NCBI GenBank assembly: GCA_023657425.1
Contig: JAGTJW010000001.1
Coordinates: 620,001-684,000, forward strand
Source: Ideonella sp. WA131b
GTDB lineage: Bacteria > Pseudomonadota > Gammaproteobacteria > Burkholderiales > Burkholderiaceae_C
Reading direction: 5' to 3'
DNA length: 64,000 nucleotides
A program made the position numbers and the translations under genes. Below are positions 34,168 to 43,073 of this stretch, piece after piece; position 1 is the first letter of the stretch, and each line of letters begins with the position of its first letter. The notes beneath the pieces are model-generated. The model saw nothing but the letters and a program-made list of their open reading frames with translations. It ran no database searches and was not told the DNA's origin.

Positions 34168-35145
34168 ATGGATCGTCGACAGCACCTTGGTGCGCTGCTG
34201 GCCGCTGCGGCCGGCACCACGCTGCCCCTGGCCGCCCGCGCGCAGGCCTATCCCAACAAGCCGGTGCGCCTGATCGTGCCCTTCGCGCCAGGCGGCACCA
34301 CCGACATCATCGCCCGCATCGTGGCGGAGCGCATGAACGCCACCATCGGCCAGAACATGGTGGTCGAGAACCGCGCCGGTGGCGGCGGCACCGTCGGCAC
34401 GCTCGAGGTGGTTCGCGCCGCCCCCGACGGCTACATCCTGGGCATGGGCACCGTCTCCAGCACCGCGGCCAACCCGGCCATCAACCCGCGCATCCAGTAC
34501 GACCCGCTGGTGGACCTCACCCCCATCAGCAACATCGCGGCCACCCCGAACGTGATCGCGGTGCATCCCTCGTTCCCGGCCAAGGACTACAAGGGTTTCG
34601 TCGAGGTGCTGCGCCGCAACCCCGGCAAGTACAGCTATGCCAGCTCGGGCACCGGTGGCAACAACCACCTGCTGATGGAGCTGTTCAAGGTGCTCACCAA
34701 GACCTTCGTGCTGCACATCCCGTACCGCGGTTCGGGGCCGGCCATCAACGACACCGTCGCCGGCCAGGTGCAGGTGCTGTTCGACAACCTGCCCTCGTCG
34801 CTGCCCTTCATCCGCGACGGGCGCCTGGTGCCCATCGTCGTGGCTGCACCCAACCGGCTGAGCGTGCTGCCCAACGTGCCCACCTTCAAGGAGATGGGCC
34901 TGGATCCTGTCAACCGCATGGCGTTCTACGGCTTCGTGGGCCCCAAGGGCCTGCCGCGCGAGGTGGTCGACCGCATCCACGGCGCCACCCGCACCGTCGT
35001 GCAGGATGCCGGCGTGCGCAAGCGCATCGAAGACACCGGCTCGGTGATCCTGGCCAACACGCCGGCCGAGTTCGCGGCGCAGATCCGCGCCGAGCTCGAG
35101 GTGTTCCGCCGCGTCGTGCGCGAGCAGAAGCTGACGCTGGAGTAA
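34168..35145 (+). CDS. Bug-family tripartite tricarboxylate transporter substrate-binding protein
   Basis: Periplasmic receptor of 325 aa. A signal sequence of the [20 protein letters not shown] type, with an Ala-rich cleavage region (AARAQA), precedes the hallmark [19 protein letters not shown]. Further patterns are [32 protein letters not shown] and [25 protein letters not shown] ribosome site lies upstream of the ATG. It is an orphan receptor without TctAB genes nearby. Ligand unknown. It lies between two peptidase genes. Confidence 0.9.
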   Translation: MDRRQHLGALLAAAAGTTLPLAARAQAYPNKPVRLIVPFAPGGTTDIIARIVAERMNATIGQNMVVENRAGGGGTVGTLEVVRAAPDGYILGMGTVSSTAANPAINPRIQYDPLVDLTPISNIAATPNVIAVHPSFPAKDYKGFVEVLRRNPGKYSYASSGTGGNNHLLMELFKVLTKTFVLHIPYRGSGPAINDTVAGQVQVLFDNLPSSLPFIRDGRLVPIVVAAPNRLSVLPNVPTFKEMGLDPVNRMAFYGFVGPKGLPREVVDRIHGATRTVVQDAGVRKRIEDTGSVILANTPAEFAAQIRAELEVFRRVVREQKLTLE

Positions 35146-35206
35146 GCCGCGGCGCGGCTGGCCGAGAATCCAGCGTGCGCGGCCTGCCGCCGCCCGCCGG
35201 AGCCTC

Positions 35207-37423
35207 ATGAACCCGCCTGTCCTTCGCCTTCTCGCCGCGGCCGGCGCCGCGCTGCTGCTGCCCGCCGCGTTTGCGGCCACCGTGGCCGGCGTCGCGATGC
35301 CGCCGCCCTTCGCGCCCTGCCCGGTGGTCGACACCCACTGGGGCGAGAAGATCGAAGACCCCTACCGTTGCCTGGAGAACACCGCCGACCCGGCGGTGCA
35401 GGCCTACATGAAGGCGCAGGCCGACGCGACGGCGCAGGTGCTGTCGCGGCTGCCCGGGCGCGAGCGGCTGCTGCGGCGCATCCAGGAGATCGACGCCGAG
35501 GTGCCGGCCAACGTGACCGACGTGACGCGCGACGCGCGCGGCAACCTGTTCTACGAGAAGCGCACAGCGAGCGACAACCAGTTCAAGCTCTACATGCGCC
35601 GCGGGCTGGACGGCCCCGAGACGCTGCTGGTCGACCCCGAGCGCCTGTCCCAGGCCGGTGGCCCACCCCATGCCATCGGCGGCTACGCCACCAGCCGTGA
35701 CGGCCAGCGCGTGGCCTACACCGTCTCGGCCGGCGGCGCCGAGATCGGCAGCTTGCACGTGCTCGACACCGACAGCGGCCGTGAGCTGCTGCCGCCGATC
35801 GACCGCATCCGCGGCGGCGGCATCGTGAGCTGGCTGCCCGACGGCAGCGGCTTCTTCCACACCCGCCTGGCGCCGGACTGGAGCCAGCGCCCGCGGGCCG
35901 AGCGCTTCCTGGACAACAGCGTCTTCCTGCGCCGGCTGGCCGAGCCCGCGGCCGAGGTGGCGGTGTTCGGGCCGACCGTGCACCCCGAGCTGGGCCTCGC
36001 ACGATCGGACAACGCGCAGGTCTTCGTGCTCGACAGCCTGCCGCTGGGCGTGGCCGTGGTCTATCACGGCGTGAGCCGCTATCGCTCGCTGTACCTCAGC
36101 GACCGCGCCGCGCTGCTGGCGGGCAAGCCGGTCTGGCGCAAGGTGTTCGATCAGTCGGCCCTGGTGGGCGAGGTGGCCGTGCACCAGGGCTGGCTGTACC
36201 TGCGCACGGCGCAAGACGCGCCGCGCCACCGCGTGCTGCGTGTGGCGCTGCCCGCGGCCGACATGACCCGGGCCGAGGTGCTGGTGCCGGCGGGGCCTGG
36301 GGTCGTCACCGCCGTCGCCGCGGCGCCCGAGGGGCTGTACGTCACGCGCCGCGAGGGCGCGGTCAAGAAGCTGTTCCGCCTGCCGCACGGTGCGCCGCCC
36401 GGCACTCAGCTGCAAGCCATTGCGCTGCCCTTCGAGGGCAACGTGACGCTGGCCGACGCCGACCCGGCCATCCCGGGCGTGGTGCTGGGCCTGTCGGGCT
36501 GGACGCGGGCGCTGCGGCACTACGTGCTGGAGCCGGGCGAGACCACACCACGCCCGCTGGCGCTGGCGCCGCCGGGGCGCTTCGACGTGCTCAGTGGCGT
36601 GACGGCGCGCGAAGTGATGGTGCGCAGCCATGACGGCGTGGAGGTGCCGGTGTCGATCATCGCGCGCAGCGACCTCAAGCTCGACGGCTCCAACCCGACG
36701 CTGCTGTACGGCTACGCCGCCTACGGCACCGTCGAGGAGCCCGCGGTCAACCCGCGGCTGCTGGCCTGGCTGGAGCAAGGCGGCGTGTTCGTCATCAGCC
36801 ACGCGCGCGGCGGCGGCATCTTCGGCGACGCCTGGCACAAGGCCGGCCACAAGGCCACCAAGTTCAACAGCTGGCGCGACGGCATCGCCACCGCCGAGTG
36901 GCTGATCGCGCAGGGCTACACCTCGCGCAAGCGGCTGTCGGTGATCGGCGGCAGCGCGGGCGGCATCTTCGTGGGCCGCGCCGTGACGGAGCGGCCCGAC
37001 CTGTTCTCGGCGGCCGTGATCAGCGTGGGCAACCTCGACCAGATCCGCAGCGAGACACGCGCCAACGGCGTGGCCAACATCCCCGAGTACGGCAGCGTCA
37101 AGGTCGAGGCCGAGTTCCACGCCCTGCGCAACAACAGCACCTACGAGCACATCCGGCCGGGCACCGAGTACCCGGCGCTGCTGTTCGAGCACGGCGTCAA
37201 CGACATCCGCGTCGACGTGTGGATGAGCACCAAGACCGCGACGCGCTTCCTCGCCGCCCAGGCGCCGGGCCGCCCGGTGCTGATGCGGCTGGAAAACGAC
37301 GCCGGCCATGGCGCGGGCGCCACCCGGGCGCAGGCGCAGCAGCGCACCGCCGACCGTTGGGCCTTCCTGCTGTGGCAGGCGGGGCTGCCGGAGTTCCAGC
37401 CCACAGGCCCGAAGGGCCCGTGA
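35207..37423 (+). CDS. Prolyl oligopeptidase family serine peptidase (S9A)
   Basis: Protein of 738 aa with a signal peptide (LAAAGAALLLPAAFA). The N-terminal region DTHWGEKIEDPYRCLENT is the S9A signature, followed by the seven-bladed propeller. The C-terminal peptidase domain has the nucleophile elbow VIGGSAGGIFVGR, the acid region in FEHGVNDIRVDVWMS and the catalytic His in DAGHGAG. It probably cleaves proline-containing peptides in the periplasm. With the M14 carboxypeptidase it forms a small peptide-use cluster. It converges on fadD with a 12-bp gap. Confidence 0.92.
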   Translation: MNPPVLRLLAAAGAALLLPAAFAATVAGVAMPPPFAPCPVVDTHWGEKIEDPYRCLENTADPAVQAYMKAQADATAQVLSRLPGRERLLRRIQEIDAEVPANVTDVTRDARGNLFYEKRTASDNQFKLYMRRGLDGPETLLVDPERLSQAGGPPHAIGGYATSRDGQRVAYTVSAGGAEIGSLHVLDTDSGRELLPPIDRIRGGGIVSWLPDGSGFFHTRLAPDWSQRPRAERFLDNSVFLRRLAEPAAEVAVFGPTVHPELGLARSDNAQVFVLDSLPLGVAVVYHGVSRYRSLYLSDRAALLAGKPVWRKVFDQSALVGEVAVHQGWLYLRTAQDAPRHRVLRVALPAADMTRAEVLVPAGPGVVTAVAAAPEGLYVTRREGAVKKLFRLPHGAPPGTQLQAIALPFEGNVTLADADPAIPGVVLGLSGWTRALRHYVLEPGETTPRPLALAPPGRFDVLSGVTAREVMVRSHDGVEVPVSIIARSDLKLDGSNPTLLYGYAAYGTVEEPAVNPRLLAWLEQGGVFVISHARGGGIFGDAWHKAGHKATKFNSWRDGIATAEWLIAQGYTSRKRLSVIGGSAGGIFVGRAVTERPDLFSAAVISVGNLDQIRSETRANGVANIPEYGSVKVEAEFHALRNNSTYEHIRPGTEYPALLFEHGVNDIRVDVWMSTKTATRFLAAQAPGRPVLMRLENDAGHGAGATRAQAQQRTADRWAFLLWQAGLPEFQPTGPKGP

Positions 37424-37435
37424 CCCGGCGCCTGT

Positions 37436-39118
37436 TCAGGACTGCCGAAGCTCGCGGCGCAGGATCTTGCCGACGTTGCTCTTGGGCAGCTCGTCGCGGA
37501 ACTCGATGTACTTCGGCCGCTTGTAGGCGGTGAAGTTGTCGCGGCAGTGGCGCATGAGGTCGTCTTCCGACAGGGTGCCGTCGCTGCGCACGACGTAGAG
37601 CTTGACGGCTTCGCCGGACTTGTCGTCCGGGATGCCGATGGCCGCGCACTCGAGCACGCCCGGGTGGAGGTTCACCACCTGTTCGATCTCGTTCGGGTAG
37701 ACGTTGAAGCCCGACACCAGGATCATGTCCTTCTTGCGGTCGACGATGCGCACGTAGCCGCTGTCGTCCATCACGCCGACGTCGCCCGACTTGAAGTAGC
37801 CGTCGGGCGTCATGACCTTGGCGGTCTCGTCGGGCCGGTTCCAGTAGCCCGCCATCACCTGCGGGCCGCGGATGCAGATCTCCCCCGGCTGGCCCAGCGG
37901 CACGTCGCGGCCGTCGTCGTCGCGGATCGCGATCTCGGTGCTGGGCACGGGCAGGCCGATGGTGCCGCTGAAGGAGGTCAGGTCCAGCCGGTTGCTGGTG
38001 GCCACCGGCGAGGTCTCCGACAGGCCATAACCTTCGACGACCGGGCAACCGGTCACGCGCAGCCACTTCTCGGCCGTCGCCTGCTGCACCGCCATGCCCC
38101 CGCCGTTGGAGACCACCAGCCCGGAGAAATCGAGCCGGGCGAAATCGGGGTCGTTGGCCAGGGCGTTGAACAGGGTGTTCACGGCCGGGAACATGTTCAC
38201 GCGGTGCTTCGACAGGGTCTTGATGAAGCCGGGCAGGTCGCGGGGGTTGGGGATCAGCAGGTTCATCGCACCGAAGTGAGCCCCCATCAGCGCGCAGATC
38301 GTCAGCGCAAAGATGTGATACAGCGGCAGCGCGCAGACGATGGTCAGCTGCTGGTCGGCCACCTTCTGCAGCATGGGCTTGAACCAGGCCTCGCATTGCA
38401 TCAGGTTGGCGACGACGTTGCGGTGCAGCAGCGTCGCGCCCTTCGAGACCCCCGTGGTGCCCCCGGTGTACTGGAGGAAGGCGACGTCGTCGGGTGAGAT
38501 GTCCACGCGCCGCAGGTTCATCCGCGATCCACGCTCCAGGGCCTCGCCGAAACGGCAGACCGTGCGCCCGCCGTCCAGCGGCAGCGTGAACTCCGGCACC
38601 ATGCGCCGCACGTGGCGAACCGCGAAGTTGATCAGCCGCCCGCGCCAGAAGCCCAGCAGCTCGCCCAGCGACGCCAGCACCACGTGCCGCACCTCGGTGC
38701 GCTCGATCACCTCGCTCAGGGTCGACGCGAAGTTTTCCAGCACCACGATCGCCTTGGCGCCGCTGTCCTTGAGCTGGTGCTCCAGCTCCCGCGCCGTGTA
38801 CAGCGGGTTGACGTTGACCACCACGTAACCGGCGCGCAGCACCGCGGCCATCGCCACCAGGTACTGCGGCACGTTGGGCATCATCAGCGCAACGCGGTCC
38901 CCGGGCTCCAGCCCCAGGGTCTGCAGCCAGGCACCGAATGACGAGGACAGTTCGTCAAGCTCGCCATAGGTGAGCCGGCTGTCCATGCAGGACAGCGCGT
39001 TGCGCTTGGCGTTGCGGCGGAAAGCCGCTTCCAGCACATCGGCCAGGTTCCGGTAGGCCGTGATGTCGGCCTCGGCCGGGACACCTTCGGGGTACTGCAA
39101 CAACCAGGGCTTTTGCAC
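37436..39118 (-). CDS. fadD: Long-chain fatty acid--CoA ligase
   Basis: ANL ligase of 560 aa, the size of E. coli FadD. Motifs are FLQYTGGTTGVSKGATLLHRN (P-loop), VEGYGLSETSPVA (A5), YFKSGDVGVMDDSGYVR (A7), DRKKDMILVSGFNVYPNEIE (hinge) and the C-terminal PKSNVGKILRREL. The typical FadD N-terminus (WLLQYPEGVPAEAD) begins just after a GTG, taken as the start. It activates exogenous or membrane-derived fatty acids at the inner membrane. It stands alone, next to a copy of the palindromic repeat. Confidence 0.92.
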   Translation of the reverse strand: MQKPWLLQYPEGVPAEADITAYRNLADVLEAAFRRNAKRNALSCMDSRLTYGELDELSSSFGAWLQTLGLEPGDRVALMMPNVPQYLVAMAAVLRAGYVVVNVNPLYTARELEHQLKDSGAKAIVVLENFASTLSEVIERTEVRHVVLASLGELLGFWRGRLINFAVRHVRRMVPEFTLPLDGGRTVCRFGEALERGSRMNLRRVDISPDDVAFLQYTGGTTGVSKGATLLHRNVVANLMQCEAWFKPMLQKVADQQLTIVCALPLYHIFALTICALMGAHFGAMNLLIPNPRDLPGFIKTLSKHRVNMFPAVNTLFNALANDPDFARLDFSGLVVSNGGGMAVQQATAEKWLRVTGCPVVEGYGLSETSPVATSNRLDLTSFSGTIGLPVPSTEIAIRDDDGRDVPLGQPGEICIRGPQVMAGYWNRPDETAKVMTPDGYFKSGDVGVMDDSGYVRIVDRKKDMILVSGFNVYPNEIEQVVNLHPGVLECAAIGIPDDKSGEAVKLYVVRSDGTLSEDDLMRHCRDNFTAYKRPKYIEFRDELPKSNVGKILRRELRQS

Positions 39119-39189
39119 GTCAGGACAGGGCGTGGAACACGGTTGCGCATGGTGGCGGCAGCGCGCCGCCCCGCGCACCCGGGCTTGCA

Positions 39190-39240
39190 CTAGGAGCGGG
39201 CGCTGGATTTCTGCCGCCCCCGCTCCTGGGAGCGTGGGCG
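39190..39240. repeat. Longest copy of the palindromic repeat family
   Basis: Holds two hairpin units: AGGAGCGGGCGCTGGATTTC running into CTGCCGCCCCCGCTCCT, then CGCTCCTGGGAGCG. It begins two bases from the stop codon of the FFLEELY-motif gene and lies between it and fadD. Confidence 0.75.
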
Positions 39241-39241
39241 A

Positions 39242-39949
39242 TCACCCCAGATCGGGCGCCGCGCCACCGCCGAACAGCCGCAACGCCAGCGCGCGCTCGC
39301 GCGATGCGATGGTGTCGAGGAAGAACTCTGCCCCGGCCATGTCGCGGAAGGTGTCGAACCCGCGCTCGAGAAACCCCTGCAGGGCCGCCAGCCCTGCCGC
39401 CGATGCCGGCCCGCGCATGAGGCGCAGCGTCTGCCGCAGCCAGGCGTTGCGGGTGTAGCGGTCCAGGGCCTGCCCGACCGAGACCATCAGCCCGATCTGT
39501 CGCTCGCGCGACAGCGGCTCGCCCACGTCGCGCCAGGCCAGGCCGTAGGCCGCGCCGCCCGGCGCCGCCGCGTCGGGCGCGCGGGCGCGCCAGGCCCGGG
39601 CCATGGCGGTGTCGAGCCGCTCCGACAGCGCATGCAGCTCCGCGAGCTCCGAGACGGTGTGCACGATGTGCTCGGGGAACAAGCGCACCAGCGCCGGCAC
39701 GATCCGCGCGAACTGCGCGTCCCGATCCGCGAAGTCGGCCGGGCCGTAGAGATCGGTGAGGAAGAACTCGGCCGCACGCGCGTAGCGTGGCTGCGCCATC
39801 AGGTCGGCGTAGGTCATGCCGAAGCGGGCGTGCTGGTAAAGCTTGATCGCGCGCACCGCCGCGTCCAGCGGCGCATCGGATGCCCGCAACGCGCGCTCCG
39901 CGGCCACGGCGCGCAGCCCCTGCAGGATGCGATCTGCCGCCGATGACAT
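39242..39949 (-). CDS. FFLEELY-motif protein
   Basis: Cytoplasmic protein of 235 aa, largely helical. It carries the family pattern YQHARFGMTYADLMAQPRYA, then AAEFFLTDLYGPADFADRD, where FFLTDLYG corresponds to the FFLEELYG motif, and RQIGLMVSVGQALDRYTR. Members are restricted mostly to beta- and gammaproteobacteria and have no known function. It is divergent from the small twin-arginine protein gene. Confidence 0.78.
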   Translation of the reverse strand: MSSAADRILQGLRAVAAERALRASDAPLDAAVRAIKLYQHARFGMTYADLMAQPRYARAAEFFLTDLYGPADFADRDAQFARIVPALVRLFPEHIVHTVSELAELHALSERLDTAMARAWRARAPDAAAPGGAAYGLAWRDVGEPLSRERQIGLMVSVGQALDRYTRNAWLRQTLRLMRGPASAAGLAALQGFLERGFDTFRDMAGAEFFLDTIASRERALALRLFGGGAAPDLG

Positions 39950-40022
39950 GGGCCTTCTCCTGCGCAGTCGCTTAGTTGATCCACCCTAGAGCGCGGGCCC
40001 GCGATGATGCAACACTCCGCGC

Positions 40023-40547
40023 ATGCAGCGCCGTACCCTGCTCCGCGTGGGCCTGGCCGCCGGACTCGCCCTCGGGGCCGGCGCCGGGCTCGTGGCCCTG
40101 ATCCAGCCCGGCCGTGCCGAGGGCCGCCTGAGCACCGCCGGGCGTGCGCTCTATGCGGCGGTGGCGCGCGGCGTGCTCGGCACCCTGGTGCCGGCCGACG
40201 CCGCCGCGGCACAGACGCTGCTCGATGCGCACCTGGTGCGCCTGGAGCAGGCCATCGCCGGCATGCCGCCCGCGGTGCAGGCCGAGATCGACCAGCTCAC
40301 CACGCTGCTGGCCAGCGCGCCGGGCCGCCGGCTGCTCGTCGGGCTGGCCACGCCCTGGGCCCAGGCCTCGGCCGCGGAGGTCGAGGCCGCGCTGCAGGGC
40401 CTGCGCCACTCGCCCCGGTCGCTGCGCCAGCAGGTCTACCAGGCGCTGCGCGAACTCACGAACGCTGCCTTCTTTGCCGACAGCGCCACCTGGGCCTTGA
40501 TGGGCTACACCGGTCAACGCCCGGTGCCCAACCTGCCGCCGGCCTGA
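40023..40547 (+). CDS. Small twin-arginine-exported subunit of a GMC oxidoreductase
   Basis: Protein of 174 aa. It starts MQRRTLLRVGLAAGLALGAG, with paired Arg and a long hydrophobic stretch as in twin-arginine signals. The rest is helical (GVLGTLVPADAAAAQTLLDA, then ALRELTNAAFFADSATWALM), resembling gluconate 2-dehydrogenase subunit 3-like partners of membrane GMC enzymes. It ends 16 bp before the GMC oxidoreductase gene. It probably carries the catalytic partner, which has no signal of its own, across the membrane. Confidence 0.75.
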   Translation: MQRRTLLRVGLAAGLALGAGAGLVALIQPGRAEGRLSTAGRALYAAVARGVLGTLVPADAAAAQTLLDAHLVRLEQAIAGMPPAVQAEIDQLTTLLASAPGRRLLVGLATPWAQASAAEVEAALQGLRHSPRSLRQQVYQALRELTNAAFFADSATWALMGYTGQRPVPNLPPA

Positions 40548-40563
40548 GCGAGGCACCCGACGC

Positions 40564-42177
40564 ATGAACGAACCCATCCACGACCCCGTGCGCGCCGGCC
40601 TGGCCCGTGGCTGGAAGGTGCTCGGCGGCCCGCATGGTGCCGCGCCGGCGGAGCTGAGTTGCGATGTCGCCATCGTCGGCAGCGGCGCCGGCGCCGGCAT
40701 CACCGCCGAGCTGCTCACCGCCGCCGGGCTGCGGGTGGTCATCGTCGAAGAAGGGCCGCTCAAGTCCAGCAGCGACTTCCGCCAGCTCGAGGCCGACGCC
40801 TACGCCACGCTCTACCAGGACAGCAACGGCCGCAAGACGGCCGACAAGGCCATTGCCATCCTTCAGGGCCGCTGCGTCGGCGGCTCCACCACCGTCAACT
40901 GGACGAGCTCGTTCCGCACGCCGGCCGACACCCTGCAGTACTGGGCCGACCACTACGCCCTGCCCGAGATGAACGAGGCCGACATGTCGCCCTGGTTCCG
41001 GCAGGCCGAGGAGCGGCTGCACATCGGCGCCTGGCTGGTGCCGCCCAATGCCAACAACGACAAGCTCAAGGTCGGCGCCGCGCGGCTGGGCATCCCGGCG
41101 GCGGCCATCCTGCGCAACGTCAAGGCCTGCTGGAACCTGGGCTCCTGCGGCCTGGGCTGCCCCACCAACGCCAAGCAGTCGATGCTGGTGACGACCATCC
41201 CCACCGCGCTCGACCGCGGCGCCACGCTGCTGGTGCAGACGCAGGTGCACACGCTGGAGCTGCAGGGCGGCCGTGTGCAGGCGCTGCGCTGCCGGCCGGT
41301 GGCGATCAACGGCACGCCGGGCAGCGGCGGCGCGCGCATCGTGGCGCGCCACGTCGTCGTGGCCGGCGGGGCCATCAACTCGCCGGCCCTGCTGCTGCGC
41401 TCGGGGGCACCCGATCCGCACGGCCGCCTCGGCCAGCGCACCTTCCTGCACCCGGTGGTGGCCACCATGGCCACCTTCGCCGAGCGCATCGAGGCCTGGA
41501 ACGGCGCGCCGCAGACCATCTACACCGACCACTTCCTGGGCACGCAGCCCATCGACGGCCCCATGGGCTACAAGCTGGAGGCGCCGCCGCTGTACCCGCT
41601 GATCTCGACGATCGCGATGCCCGGCATCGGCCAGGACCAGGTCGAGGCTCTGAAGCGCTTCCCGCACACGCAGGCGCTGCTGGCGCTGCTGCGCGACGGC
41701 TTTCACGAGCAGTCGCCGGGCGGGCGCGTCACGATCAAGGGCGACGGCACGCCCTCACTCGACTACCCGCTCACCCCCTTCGTCTGGGACGGCGCGCGCC
41801 GCGCGCTGCTGAGCATGGCCGAGATCCAGTTCGCGGCCGGGGCCGAGCGTGTGATGGCGCTGCACGAGAAGGCCACCTGGCTGACAAGCTGGCGCGAGGC
41901 CCGGGCGCAGATCGGGCAGCTGCCGATGGCGCCTTACCAGACACGTGTGCTCAGCGCCCACGTCATGGGCGGCTGCGGCATCGCCGGCAAGCCCGAGCTG
42001 GGCGTGGTGCGGCCCGACGGGCGGCACTGGCAGCTGGAGAACCTGTCGGTGCACGACGGGTCCCTCTTCCCCACGAGCATCGGCGCCAACCCGCAGCTGT
42101 CGATCTACGGCCTCGTCACCAAGCTGGCCACGGGGCTGGCACGCGAGCTCTCGGGCCGCAGCGTGCAGCTGGGCTGA
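40564..42177 (+). CDS. GMC family oxidoreductase
   Basis: Flavoprotein of 537 aa. The FAD fold is DVAIVGSGAGAGITAELLTA, followed by the GMC signature region VGGSTTVNWTSSFRTP. A cysteine-bearing loop (NLGSCGLGCPTNAKQSM) resembles the long-chain alcohol oxidase and gluconate dehydrogenase groups. The C-terminal active-site region is SAHVMGGCGIAGKP, and VHDGSLFPTSIGANPQLSIY completes the FAD site. It oxidises an alcohol or sugar; the substrate is unknown. The stop codon shares a base with the start of the lipase gene (TGATG), and the small twin-arginine partner is directly upstream. Confidence 0.9.
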   Translation: MNEPIHDPVRAGLARGWKVLGGPHGAAPAELSCDVAIVGSGAGAGITAELLTAAGLRVVIVEEGPLKSSSDFRQLEADAYATLYQDSNGRKTADKAIAILQGRCVGGSTTVNWTSSFRTPADTLQYWADHYALPEMNEADMSPWFRQAEERLHIGAWLVPPNANNDKLKVGAARLGIPAAAILRNVKACWNLGSCGLGCPTNAKQSMLVTTIPTALDRGATLLVQTQVHTLELQGGRVQALRCRPVAINGTPGSGGARIVARHVVVAGGAINSPALLLRSGAPDPHGRLGQRTFLHPVVATMATFAERIEAWNGAPQTIYTDHFLGTQPIDGPMGYKLEAPPLYPLISTIAMPGIGQDQVEALKRFPHTQALLALLRDGFHEQSPGGRVTIKGDGTPSLDYPLTPFVWDGARRALLSMAEIQFAAGAERVMALHEKATWLTSWREARAQIGQLPMAPYQTRVLSAHVMGGCGIAGKPELGVVRPDGRHWQLENLSVHDGSLFPTSIGANPQLSIYGLVTKLATGLARELSGRSVQLG

Positions 42178-43073
42178 TGCTGGCGCGGCTGCTGCAGGGC
42201 GTCGTCGCGCTCGTGCTGCTGCTGGCGCTGGGCGGCGCCGCCTGGGCCTGGCAGCACGGCTGGCACGGTTGGGCCTTGGCCTGGGCGGTGTTCGTGCTGG
42301 GCTTCCACGCCTGGGTGATGGCGCTGGAGTTCGTGTGCCTGCGCCTGGCGCACGGCGCCGACCCGGCGCCGAAGGCCACGGCCGCGCAGGTGCTGCGCGC
42401 CTGGGGGCACGAGGCGATCACCGCCCCGCAGGTCTTTGGCTGGCGGCAGCCGTTTCGCAGCCAGGCCGAGCCCGACTTCCTGCCGGCCGACGCTGCCGGC
42501 CGCCGCGGCGTGCTGCTGCTGCACGGCTTCGTCTGCAACCGCGGCCTGTGGACGCCGTGGCTGCGCCGGCTGCGCGCGCAGGGCACGCCCTTCATCGCCT
42601 TGAACCTGGAGCCGGTGTTCGGCTCGATCGACGACTACGGGCCTCTCATCGCTGCCGCGGTGGAGCGGCTGCATGCGGCCACGGGCCGGGCGCCGGTGGC
42701 CGTGGCGCACAGCATGGGCGGCCTGGCGCTGCGCGCCTGGTGGGCGGCCGACGGGCGTGACGAGCGGCTGCACCACGCCATCACGCTGGGTTCGCCGCAC
42801 CACGGCACCTGGCTGGCGCGCTTTGCGATGACGCGCAACGCGCGCCAGATGCAGCAGCTCTCGCGCTGGCTGCAGACGCTGGCCCCGCGCGAGACGGCAG
42901 CCCGCCGCGCACGCTTCACCTGCTTCTACAGCCACTGCGACAACATCGTGTTCCCGCCGTCCACCGCCACCCTGCCCGGCGCAGACAACCGCCACGTCCC
43001 GGGCCACGCCCATGTGCACCTGGCCTGTTTCGAGGGCTGGTGGCAGGAGCTGCAGGGCCGGCTCAAGGGTTGA
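42177..43073 (+). CDS. Membrane-anchored alpha/beta-hydrolase (lipase-like)
   Basis: Protein of 298 aa. Two N-terminal hydrophobic segments (residues 1-30 and 34-55) are followed by a hydrolase domain with GVLLLHGFVCNRGLWTPWL, the nucleophile elbow VAVAHSMGGLALRAWW, ITLGSPHHGTWLARFA and the terminal His region GHAHVHLACF. The pattern SPHHGT is typical of triacylglycerol lipases. It is translationally coupled to the GMC oxidoreductase, so the three genes may process a lipid alcohol or ester. The 3' end overlaps the convergent phenylalanine hydroxylase gene by 11 bp. Confidence 0.87.
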   Translation: MLARLLQGVVALVLLLALGGAAWAWQHGWHGWALAWAVFVLGFHAWVMALEFVCLRLAHGADPAPKATAAQVLRAWGHEAITAPQVFGWRQPFRSQAEPDFLPADAAGRRGVLLLHGFVCNRGLWTPWLRRLRAQGTPFIALNLEPVFGSIDDYGPLIAAAVERLHAATGRAPVAVAHSMGGLALRAWWAADGRDERLHHAITLGSPHHGTWLARFAMTRNARQMQQLSRWLQTLAPRETAARRARFTCFYSHCDNIVFPPSTATLPGADNRHVPGHAHVHLACFEGWWQELQGRLKG

